Origin: Propionibacteriaceae bacterium
Lineage (GTDB): Bacteria > Actinomycetota > Actinomycetes > Propionibacteriales > Propionibacteriaceae
Assembly: GCA_031267645.1 (NCBI GenBank)
Contig: JAIRYW010000075.1
Coordinates: 1 to 64,000 of the forward strand
Length of the DNA: 64,000 bases
Reading direction: 5' to 3'
The position numbers and the translations under genes are program-made. Positions within the stretch are counted from its first letter, which is position 1; each line of letters opens with the position of its first letter. Shown piece by piece: positions 15,613-23,321 of the stretch. Under the pieces are notes generated by a model. It was given only the letters and a program-made list of their open reading frames with translations, was not told where the DNA came from and did not search any database.

Positions 15613-17544
15613 TCAGCTCAGCAGGGCCCGGATCAGGGGGCCAGCCACGCCGGAGCCGGAGTCGCCGTCGTGCACCCAGACCGCCACGGCCAGATCGTGG
15701 TCGGTGTACGCCACCATCCAGGCGTGGGTGGGCAGGGGCTGGCCGCTGCCGTACTCGGCGGTGCCGGTCTTGGCCCCCAGGACGACCCCTTGCAGGCTAC
15801 GGGCGGCGCCTAGGCTGACGGTGGCTTGGAGGACCTGGCGCAGCTGGGCGGCCTCGGTCTCGGTCAGGGGCGCGCCGGTCGGGCTGGGGCGGACTTGGGA
15901 CACCATCCAGGGCACGACCGTGCGACCGGCCGCCACCGAGGCGACCACGCCGGCCATGGCCAAGGGCGAGACCAGCACCCCGCCCTGGCCGATCACCTCC
16001 TGGCCCTTCATGGCCGACGAGTCGGCCCTCGGCACGATCCCGTAGAAGACCGGCGCGCCGGCGTCGTAGTCGATGCCCAGGCCCAGGCTGCCGGCGGCTT
16101 GGGCCAGGTCGGCGTCGCCCAGGCGTCCGATCTCATTGACAAAGGCGGTGTTGCAGGAGTGGGCCACGGCGGCGGTCAGGCTGATGCCGCCCAGCTGGCT
16201 GGACGGGTAGCCGGAGTAATTGGTCATGGTCAGGCCGCCGGCGTTGGCGCTCCGGCTGCATTGGACCGGGCTGTCCGGGGTCAAGCCGTGGCGCAGCAAG
16301 GCCAAGGTGGTGACGATCTTGAAGGTCGAGCCGGGGGCGTAACGGCCGAAGTTGGCCTCGGCCTGGCCCTGGGCGGCGGGCGATTGGGCGGCGGCCAGGA
16401 CGGCGCCGTCGGAGGGGCGGATCAAGACGACGGCGGCCGAGGGGCCGACCGTGGCCAGGACCGCCTCGGCCTTGAGCTGGAGCGAGGGGTTGAAGGACAG
16501 CTCCAAAGGTTGGCCGGCCACCGGATCCTGCTGGTGCAGGACGGCTTGGGCGGGCGGGATCTCGTCCGGTTCGGCCGGCGGGGCCGAGCGGTCGCGCAGA
16601 TAGACCGAATCGCCCGCCACGCCCCGCAGCTGGGCGTCGTAGCGCCGCTGCAAGCCGGACTGGCCGACCTGGTCGCCGGCCGCCACCGACCCGTCGGAGG
16701 TGGCGATGTCGTCGGCCGTGGCCGGGCCGAGTTGGCCCAAGATCTCGGACATGAAACCCGGTTTGGGTCCGAGCAGGGCGCTGTCTTTGACGCCGCGCAC
16801 CCCCGGGATGTCGGTGATGTTGGACGGAACCTCGTCTTGGCGCAGGGTGATGGCGGTGACGAAGGCCTTGGGCCCGGCTTGGGCGACCCGTTCGACCAAG
16901 CGGTCGGCGTCGATTTGCAACAGCTCGGCCAGCTGTCGGGCCGAGGCCTCGGCCTGGGCCGGGTCGACCAGGGTCTTGTCCAGTCCGACGTCGACCACGA
17001 CGTAGCGTTCGATCAGGGGCTGGCCGCCGTCGCCCACGATGCCGGCGCGGGTGGCCGGCCAGCGGCGGTGCACCAGACGGTTGCTGGAGTCCAGCTGGGG
17101 GTGGATCAGGCTGGGGCTCCAGAGGGCCCGCCAGGCCTCGCCGTCATGGCGCAGCTCGACCGTCGACTCGTAGAGCCAGACGCCCGACGGCCAAGTCCAT
17201 TCGAAACTCAGCCCGCCGACGGCGCTGGGCTGGTCGTCGGCGTAGGTCAGCGCGCCGGGTAGGACGGTGGGCGAGGCGCCGTCCATGCCTTTCATGATCT
17301 GGTCCAGCTCGGCCTGGGCCTCGGCCGTCGATCCGGCCAGGGGAGCGTCCTGCAGGGACAACTGGCCGAGGGCCTGGGCCAGCTCGGCCAAGACCGGATC
17401 GGCCGTCGGCAGGCCGGCGCTGGGCTGGCTGGGGTCGTGGCCGCAGCCGCCCAGGGCCAGGACTAAGACGAGGGCGGTCGAGACCAGTTCGAGCCAGCCC
17501 CGCCGCCCGACCCCGCCGCCACGGCGCCCACCGTTCCCTGCCAT
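15613..17544 (-). CDS. Lipoprotein class B penicillin-binding protein with MecA-N (NTF2-like) domain
   Basis: A transpeptidase that cross-links peptidoglycan at the outer membrane face. The 643-residue product begins with a signal ending in LGGCGHD, so it is probably lipid-anchored rather than held by a helix. An NTF2-like MecA-N region (about 50-170) and a dimerisation domain precede the transpeptidase domain with active-site S406-TFK, S463-CN and K592-TGT. This domain order is that of PBP2a/PBP5-type, often low-affinity, enzymes. No cell-shape or division partner gene is adjacent. Confidence 0.9.
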   Translation of the reverse strand: MAGNGGRRGGGVGRRGWLELVSTALVLVLALGGCGHDPSQPSAGLPTADPVLAELAQALGQLSLQDAPLAGSTAEAQAELDQIMKGMDGASPTVLPGALTYADDQPSAVGGLSFEWTWPSGVWLYESTVELRHDGEAWRALWSPSLIHPQLDSSNRLVHRRWPATRAGIVGDGGQPLIERYVVVDVGLDKTLVDPAQAEASARQLAELLQIDADRLVERVAQAGPKAFVTAITLRQDEVPSNITDIPGVRGVKDSALLGPKPGFMSEILGQLGPATADDIATSDGSVAAGDQVGQSGLQRRYDAQLRGVAGDSVYLRDRSAPPAEPDEIPPAQAVLHQQDPVAGQPLELSFNPSLQLKAEAVLATVGPSAAVVLIRPSDGAVLAAAQSPAAQGQAEANFGRYAPGSTFKIVTTLALLRHGLTPDSPVQCSRSANAGGLTMTNYSGYPSSQLGGISLTAAVAHSCNTAFVNEIGRLGDADLAQAAGSLGLGIDYDAGAPVFYGIVPRADSSAMKGQEVIGQGGVLVSPLAMAGVVASVAAGRTVVPWMVSQVRPSPTGAPLTETEAAQLRQVLQATVSLGAARSLQGVVLGAKTGTAEYGSGQPLPTHAWMVAYTDHDLAVAVWVHDGDSGSGVAGPLIRALLS

Positions 17545-17775
17545 GACCTCAGGTTAACGCCGCCGGGGCCTCAACGGGCGCGTCGGCGGCCCGGCCCGGT
17601 CGCGTCGTCGGCCCGCCCGCCGGAGCCCGGGCCGCCCGCGATGGCCCGGTCGTCGGCCAGTCGCCGGCGACCAGCTGAGCGGCGCGCTGGCGGGCTGGTC
17701 CGGCGGTAGGTTGGGAGAGGTACGGCCCCGGGCCGCCGTTTCCGAGCCGCCCGAGGCCAAGTCTCAGGAGGTCCC

Positions 17776-18345
17776 ATGTCGCAGTCCGCCGAGCCCGCCC
17801 AGGTCGATCTGAGTCGGGTCCGCCCGACTGGTCGGCCGGGCCGGACCCTGCTGATCGTGGGTCTGATGGTGGCGGTGGTCGGCCCTGTGATCGGACTGAT
17901 CGCGCTGCGGACGGTGGCGGGCGGCGCCGGCGACCGCTTCCAGGGGGCGGTCCAAGTCCCCGGCGGCGGCGTCCATCAGGTCGAGTTGGCCGCCCAGACC
18001 ACCTACGCCCTGGCCGCCAGCGGCGCGGCCGGCTTCGCCTGCTCGATCTCGTCCGCGGACGGACAGGTCCTGGCCGTCAGCCGGTCGGGCGCCCTGGCCG
18101 GGCTGATGAACCAATACGAGGTCACCACCACGGTCGCGGGCCCCTACTCGGTGCGCTGCGACCCGACAACCCCCGGCGCTTCGATCACGGTCCTGATCAC
18201 GGCCGGCGACGGACTGGTCGGTTTCGCCGCCACCTTGCTGTGGCTGACCATCGCCACGGTCGGCCTCTTCGTCCTGGGCGGCCTCCTGGTCTTGATCGCG
18301 TCGATCCGCCTCTTCCAAGCCCGGCGGCGTCGAGCCGTCGAGTGA
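17776..18345 (+). CDS. Two-helix membrane protein, paralogue of the next gene
   Basis: A 189-residue protein: short cytoplasmic N-terminus, helix (about 25-48), roughly 100-residue extracytoplasmic domain, second helix (about 152-178) and a short basic tail. The external part has the pattern QVELAAQTTYALAA, matching VQLRASTTYVLTV in the gene at 18673, so the two are a tandem duplication that diverged. Function is unknown. AGGAGG lies 5 nt before the ATG. The last codons are already inside a 28-bp tandem repeat that continues past the stop. Confidence 0.75.
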   Translation: MSQSAEPAQVDLSRVRPTGRPGRTLLIVGLMVAVVGPVIGLIALRTVAGGAGDRFQGAVQVPGGGVHQVELAAQTTYALAASGAAGFACSISSADGQVLAVSRSGALAGLMNQYEVTTTVAGPYSVRCDPTTPGASITVLITAGDGLVGFAATLLWLTIATVGLFVLGGLLVLIASIRLFQARRRRAVE

Positions 18346-18464
18346 GCCCGAGCGGCGTCGATTCGTCGGGCGGGCCGGAACGGGGTCGAGTCGTCGGGTG
18401 ACCCCGAGCGGCAGCGAGTCGTCGGTTGAGCCAGAGCGGCGTCGAGGCGCTGGAACGCGACTGT
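18325..18464. repeat. 28-bp tandem repeat (four units plus part) across a gene 3' end
   Basis: Four units of exactly 28 bp, each beginning CGG(C/G) and sharing a GTCGAGTCGTCGG-like core (18325-18352, -18380, -18408, -18436), followed by a partial fifth. The first unit encodes the last residues and stop of the upstream gene. The units are contiguous with no spacers, so this is a minisatellite and not a CRISPR array. It fills much of the 327-bp gap before the next gene; the rest shows nothing else. Confidence 0.8.
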
Positions 18465-18672
18465 TCGGCTGGTCTGGAGCGTCGAGCGGGTGGACACTGC
18501 TCGCCGCCGTCCGGGGCTCGACCACACCCCTCCCATGATGGTGGCGGAGCGACCGGCGGGGTCGGCCGGGGGCCGTCCACCGCCCTGATTCGGCCCCTGA
18601 TCGCCTGGTCAGGGCTTTCCTTGGGACACCGACCTAGGCCAGACTGGGGGGCAGTCGTCTGGAGGAGGGCAA

Positions 18673-20517
18673 GTGTCAACGCCGAACTCATCGTCTTACC
18701 CCTACACCGGGCCGGTTCCGCCGGTCAAAACCAAGAAAGCCGGTCCAATCGTCCTGCTGATCGGGTTGGTGTTGTTGGTGGGCGGCTTCTTCGCGGTGGG
18801 GGCCAAGGTCGGCCCGCTCAACTCCCTCGACGCGACCCCCTCGGTGCGCGACGGCAGTCCCTCCAAGGTCCAGTTGCGGGCCTCGACCACCTACGTCCTG
18901 ACGGTGGTCGACTCCGCCCCTGAGATCGACCTGACCTATCGGATCACCTCGCCCGACTCAGAGGACATCGCCCTGAACCGGCCCAGCAACAAGATCACCG
19001 TGGGTGGTTTCCGCACGGTGGCCGAGTTCAAGACCACGCGAGCCGGGTTCTATGACTTCGACATCGACACCACGCCGGCCGGCCTCACCCTCCAGGTGGT
19101 CGACCAGACCGTCATGGTGGACGCCCAGAACAGCGTCCTGATAGTGGGGATCGGCGCCATCGTCGCCGTCGTCGGTCTCGTCGTCGCCTTGGTCGGGGCC
19201 ATCTTGACCATCAAGGCCAAGCGGGCCCGGAATAAGGCGGCCGCTCTGGCCGCCGCCCAGAGCCAGCCTTGGCCCGGGGCCGGCCCGGCTTGGGATCCGA
19301 ACCAGCCCCAGGGCTGGGATCCGAATCAACCCCAGGGTTGGGATCCCAATCAAGCTCAGGGTTGGGATCCGAACCAACCCCAAGGCTGGGATCCCAATCA
19401 GCCCCAAGGCTGGGATCCGAACCAGCCCCAGGGTTGGGATCCCAACCAAGCCCAGGGCTGGGACCAGGGCCAAGCGGCGGCGCCAGCTTGGGGCCAGTCA
19501 GCCCCTTCAGCCGCTCCTCCGGCCTGGGATCAGAGCCAGCCAGCCGGGTCCTGGGCTCCCGCCCAAGCCTTCCCGGCCGCGCCGTCTCAGCCGGCTCAGC
19601 CCGCTCAGCCGAGCCAACCGTCCCAGTTCGCGCAGCCGGGGCAACCGTCCCAGCCGGGTCAGCCGTCCCAATTCTCCCAGCCGGGTCAACCAGCGCAGCC
19701 CTCCCAGCCGTCCCAGTTCGCCCAATCGGGTCAGCCCTCGCAGCCCTCCCAGCCGGGTCAGCCGGGCCAGCCGTCCCAGTTCGCCCAGTCGAGCCAGCCT
19801 GCGCCGCCCTCGCAGTCGGGCCAGTCTCCTCGGCCGGCCCAGCCGCCGTCGATGGCGTCGAGCCAACCGAGCCAGGGCCAGCCGGCTCCGGCCGCTCCGG
19901 CCCCGATCCCGGCCCGGGCCTACGAGCAGGCCCCGCCGGCGCAGCCGTATCCCGGCCCGGCCGCCGCGGCCGCCCAGCCGACTCCGCCGGCCGCCCCGGC
20001 TGCCCAGAGCGGGGCTTGGAGCCAGCCGCCGGCCTGGGCCCAGCCTCAGACGCCACCAGCCCAGCCCGCCGCGGCCCCCGCCCCATCGGCTCCGACCGCG
20101 CCGCCGGCCCCACCGGTCCCGGCGCCGGAACGGCCTTCCACGCCGACCTGGCTCTCCCGGCCGTCCGAGCCGGCTCAGTCGGCCGGCCAGCCTTGGACCC
20201 CGCTCAGCGGTCCGGCGGCGGCCCCGCCGGCCGCCCCTCCGGCTTATCCGGCGGCTGGCCCGGCTCCCGCGACGCCGTCCTACCCGACCCAGCCTCCGAC
20301 GGCCTCTCAGCCGTCGCAACCGTCGGCCCCGGCCCAACCGGCCGCCCCGTCGACCGGTCCGACCCCTTCGACGCCGTCCTACCCGACTCCGGCCCAGCCT
20401 GCGCCGCCGCCCCCGGCTTATCCGTCGGGCCCGACCACCGGGCCGACCTCGTACCCTGTCCCGCCGGCTCAGCCGCCGGCTTGGGGCGAGGGGACTGGCT
20501 CTCAGCCCAACCAGTGA
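18673..20517 (+). CDS. Two-helix membrane protein with long Pro/Gln-rich cytoplasmic repeat tail
   Basis: A 614-residue protein. The N-terminal 190 residues repeat the architecture of the gene at 17776: helix (about 24-46), external domain, helix (about 155-182). The remaining 420 residues are low complexity: seven copies of an 8-residue WDPNQ(P/A)QG unit, then QPSQPGQ-type and PAQP-type stretches. By topology the tail is cytoplasmic if the N-terminus is inside. The start is a GTG with GGAGG placed 7 nt upstream. The tail could be a disordered scaffold or crowding/condensate-forming region; function is unknown. Confidence 0.8.
   Translation: MSTPNSSSYPYTGPVPPVKTKKAGPIVLLIGLVLLVGGFFAVGAKVGPLNSLDATPSVRDGSPSKVQLRASTTYVLTVVDSAPEIDLTYRITSPDSEDIALNRPSNKITVGGFRTVAEFKTTRAGFYDFDIDTTPAGLTLQVVDQTVMVDAQNSVLIVGIGAIVAVVGLVVALVGAILTIKAKRARNKAAALAAAQSQPWPGAGPAWDPNQPQGWDPNQPQGWDPNQAQGWDPNQPQGWDPNQPQGWDPNQPQGWDPNQAQGWDQGQAAAPAWGQSAPSAAPPAWDQSQPAGSWAPAQAFPAAPSQPAQPAQPSQPSQFAQPGQPSQPGQPSQFSQPGQPAQPSQPSQFAQSGQPSQPSQPGQPGQPSQFAQSSQPAPPSQSGQSPRPAQPPSMASSQPSQGQPAPAAPAPIPARAYEQAPPAQPYPGPAAAAAQPTPPAAPAAQSGAWSQPPAWAQPQTPPAQPAAAPAPSAPTAPPAPPVPAPERPSTPTWLSRPSEPAQSAGQPWTPLSGPAAAPPAAPPAYPAAGPAPATPSYPTQPPTASQPSQPSAPAQPAAPSTGPTPSTPSYPTPAQPAPPPPAYPSGPTTGPTSYPVPPAQPPAWGEGTGSQPNQ
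19291..19458 (+). repeat. 24-bp coding tandem repeat, seven copies
   Basis: Seven contiguous 24-bp units each encode WDPNQPQG or WDPNQAQG. Synonymous variation between units (GGATCCG or GGATCCC, CAGCCC or CAACCC) shows that the protein repeat is maintained by selection or is not very recent. Copy number is likely to vary between strains. Confidence 0.9.
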
Positions 20518-20628
20518 CGTCCGCCGCTGAGTCGCCGGCCCGGCCGGGCCGCGGGCTGAGCGACTGATTTCGGCGCCAACTTGGGCCCGGCCCTGCCCAA
20601 ATTTGATTTCGACGGCCAGAATGGGGCT

Positions 20629-21537
20629 GTGCTGATCCATGAACTGGCTTGGCCGGTCCTCGAACTGACTTGGCGTTGGCCGAGCACCGCCATCACCATC
20701 GCCACCGTCATCCTGATCGCCCTGGCCGCCCACCTGGTCGTCCGGCTCGGCATCAACCGGATGTTGGCTCAGGTGAAGAAACGGCGCGACGCCCGCCAGG
20801 CCCGGTCACGGCCCCGGGCGGGACGGACGGCCAACGCCGCCATCCTCGACTCCGGTCGTACCCTGCAACGCACTCGCGCCATCGCCGCCTTGCTCAAATC
20901 GCTTTGGACCTTCGTCTTGTTCCTGATGGTCGTCCTGACCGTCATGTCCACCCTCGGCCTCCCCCTGGGGCCGCTGCTGACCTCGGCCGGCGTGGGCGGC
21001 GTGGTCTTGGGCATCGGGGCCCAATCCCTGGTCCGGGACTACCTGTCCGGCATCTTCATGGTGATGGAGGACCAGTACGGCGTCGGCGATCAGATCAAGG
21101 TCGGCGACATCACCGGCACGGTCGAGGACGTCAACCTGCGGGTGACTCGTTTGCGCGACCCCTCCGGCCTGGTTTGGTACATCCGCAACGGCGAGATCGT
21201 ACGTCTGGGCAATATCTCCCAAGGCCATTCGACCGGCCTGATCGACATCCCGGTGGCCTACGACGCCGACGTCGCCCAGGTCACCGAGATCCTGCACCAG
21301 GTGGTGGCCGAGGTCGAGGCCGACCAGGACCTGGCCAGCCAGTTGTTGGAGGCCCCCCAGCTGCTGGGGGTGGAATCGGTCTCCGCCACCACTATGACGC
21401 TGCGTATCCTGATCAAGACCCCGCCCAATCAGCAATACGATCTGGTGCGCGACATCCGCGAACGCGCCATGGCCGCCCTCAACGCCGCCAACATCCCCGG
21501 TCCCAGCCTGGCCCCCGGCCTAGTGCCCCCGCTCTGA
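20629..21537 (+). CDS. mscS: MscS-family mechanosensitive channel
   Basis: A membrane channel that opens under osmotic downshock. About 302 aa: an N-terminal helix, a basic loop, then helices leading to the pore-lining helix with the Gly/Ala pattern TSAGVGGVVLGIGAQSLVRDYLSG, and the beta domain with VGDQIKVGDITGTVEDVNLRVTRLRD. I use the GTG at 20629; a TTG at 20581 is in frame, but the AT-rich stretch at 20598-20611 looks more like promoter than coding sequence. The C-terminal codons run into a 34-bp repeat array. Confidence 0.9.
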   Translation: MLIHELAWPVLELTWRWPSTAITIATVILIALAAHLVVRLGINRMLAQVKKRRDARQARSRPRAGRTANAAILDSGRTLQRTRAIAALLKSLWTFVLFLMVVLTVMSTLGLPLGPLLTSAGVGGVVLGIGAQSLVRDYLSGIFMVMEDQYGVGDQIKVGDITGTVEDVNLRVTRLRDPSGLVWYIRNGEIVRLGNISQGHSTGLIDIPVAYDADVAQVTEILHQVVAEVEADQDLASQLLEAPQLLGVESVSATTMTLRILIKTPPNQQYDLVRDIRERAMAALNAANIPGPSLAPGLVPPL

Positions 21538-21697
21538 TCCGGCTGGCCCTCGGTCTGGCGTACCGCCCTGAATCCCGGCCGGCGCCGGCCGGGCGCCTCG
21601 CTCCGAATCCGGCTGGCCCCGGCCTGGCGCGCCCGCTCTGATCCAGTTGGACCCCGGCCCACTGTCCCCGCTCCGATCCGACAGGCCCGGCGCCGCG
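21528..21697. repeat. About 34-bp degenerate tandem repeat, five units, overlapping the mscS 3' end
   Basis: Five diverged units of 32-36 bp share the core CGCTC(T/C)GATCCGGCTGGCCC. The first unit contains the mscS stop codon and the last stops just before the CCA gene terminus. This is the same placement, across a gene 3' end, as the 28-bp array at 18325. Confidence 0.65.
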
Positions 21698-21715
21698 GCC
21701 ACCCACCGGGTCGGG

Positions 21716-23239
21716 TCAGTCGGCGGCGGACGACCGTTCGGCCCACCAGCGCCGGAGCTCGGCTTCAGCCGCCTCCGCTCCCAACGGGCCGCGCTCCAGG
21801 CGCAGTTCGAGCAGGAAGTCGTAGGCCTGGCCCACCGCCGGCCCGGGGCCGAGCCCCAGCACGGCCATGATCTGGTGGCCGTCCAGGTCGGGCCGGATGG
21901 AGTCCAACTCCTCCTGCTGGGACAGCTCGTCGATCCGCCACTCCAACTCCTCGTAGGCCCGGCGCAGGCGGGTGGCCTTGGCCTGGTTGCGGGTGGTGCA
22001 GTCGGAACGGGTCAGAATGTGCAGGCGCTCCAGCTCCGGGCCGGCGTCGCGCACGTAACGGCGCACGGCCGAGTCGGTCCACTGGCCGTCGCCGTAACCG
22101 TGGAAGCGCAGGTGCAACTCGATCAGGCGCGCCACCGAGTCGATCTGGTCGCTCGGGTAGCGCAGCGCGGTCAGCCGTTTGCGGGCCAGTTTGGCCCCCA
22201 CGACGTCATGGTGGTGGAAGGACACCTTGCCGTCGGCCTCGAAGCGGCGGGTCTTGGGCTTGCCGATGTCGTGCAGCAGGGCGGCCAGCCGATCGACGAT
22301 GTCCGGAGCCTGGCCCCGCTCGCGCTCCAGGGCGATGGCCTGGTCCAACACGGTCAGGGAGTGCTCGTAAACGTCCTTGTGGCGATGGTGTTCGTCGATC
22401 TCCAGGCGCAGCGCCGGCAGTTCGGGCAAGAAACGGTCGGCCAAGCCGGTCCGCACCATCAGGTCGAGCCCGACCCGGGGCCGCTCGGACAACAACAGCT
22501 TGGTCAGCTCGTCGCGGACGCGCTCGGCCGAGACGATGTCCAAGCGGTCGGTCAGGTCCATCATGGCCCGCACCACCTCGGGCGCGGGGCGGAAACCGAG
22601 CCGGGCGGCGAAGCGGGCCGCCCGCAGCATGCGCAGCGGATCGTCGCTGAAGGACTCCTGGGGCGCGGCCGGCGTCCGGATCAAACCGGCTTTGAGGTCG
22701 CGCAGGCCGCCGAAGGGGTCGATCAGCTTGATCCGGCCGGCCCCGGGCCGGGTCGGGCCGGCCTCGGCCGCGCGCTCGGGGGCGGTGGTCGGCCCGGTCG
22801 TCGGGGCGGGGACGGACAGATCCACCGCCATGGCGTTGATGGTGAAGTCGCGCCGTCTCAGATCGGCCTCGATGGTGTCGCCGAAACGCACCTCGGGTTT
22901 ACGTGAGTCGTCGCGGTAGGTGTCGGCCCGGAAGGTGGTGACCTCGACCTGCCAGGCCCGCCGCTCGGATTTGAGCCGGGTGCCGATGGTGCCGAACTGC
23001 CGTCCGACGTCCCAGATCGGGCCGCCCAGCCGCCGTAGGACCGCTTCGATCTGGTCCGGCCGAGCCGAGGTGGTGAAGTCGAGGTCGGCCGAGGTCTGGC
23101 CCAGGAAAGCGTCCCGGACCGGGCCGCCCACCAGGAAGAGACTGTGCCCAGCCGCGCCAAAGGCCTGGGCCAGCCGGTCGGTCAGCGGCGCCAGACGGTC
23201 CAATTCGGCGCGGGCCTCATCAGGTGAGAACTGGGGCAC
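21716..23239 (-). CDS. cca: CCA tRNA nucleotidyltransferase (class II, with HD domain)
   Basis: Adds or repairs the CCA end of tRNAs. In the 507-residue product the nucleotidyltransferase motifs are GGPVRD near residue 38 and DLDFTTSA with both catalytic aspartates, followed by RRRDFTINAMA; the HD phosphohydrolase motif (LLHDIGKP) is in the second half. Actinobacterial genomes commonly carry this gene (pcnA) divergent from the DUF6049/murJ pair, exactly as here. Confidence 0.93.
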   Translation of the reverse strand: MPQFSPDEARAELDRLAPLTDRLAQAFGAAGHSLFLVGGPVRDAFLGQTSADLDFTTSARPDQIEAVLRRLGGPIWDVGRQFGTIGTRLKSERRAWQVEVTTFRADTYRDDSRKPEVRFGDTIEADLRRRDFTINAMAVDLSVPAPTTGPTTAPERAAEAGPTRPGAGRIKLIDPFGGLRDLKAGLIRTPAAPQESFSDDPLRMLRAARFAARLGFRPAPEVVRAMMDLTDRLDIVSAERVRDELTKLLLSERPRVGLDLMVRTGLADRFLPELPALRLEIDEHHRHKDVYEHSLTVLDQAIALERERGQAPDIVDRLAALLHDIGKPKTRRFEADGKVSFHHHDVVGAKLARKRLTALRYPSDQIDSVARLIELHLRFHGYGDGQWTDSAVRRYVRDAGPELERLHILTRSDCTTRNQAKATRLRRAYEELEWRIDELSQQEELDSIRPDLDGHQIMAVLGLGPGPAVGQAYDFLLELRLERGPLGAEAAEAELRRWWAERSSAAD

Positions 23240-23321
23240 GACCGAGCAGTCTAGTGCGAGAGAGCGCTCGACCGCCCCTAGGTCGGGGCCGCCGACGGCC
23301 CGACTCTCGTAGGATGGCCGG

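Noticed and set aside
15826-17262. 478-residue plus-strand ORF opposite the penicillin-binding protein
   Set aside because: Antisense shadow without domains; the PBP on the other strand has all catalytic motifs.
18325-18464. Possible CRISPR array
   Set aside because: The 28-bp units are directly contiguous with no spacers and no cas genes are in the window.
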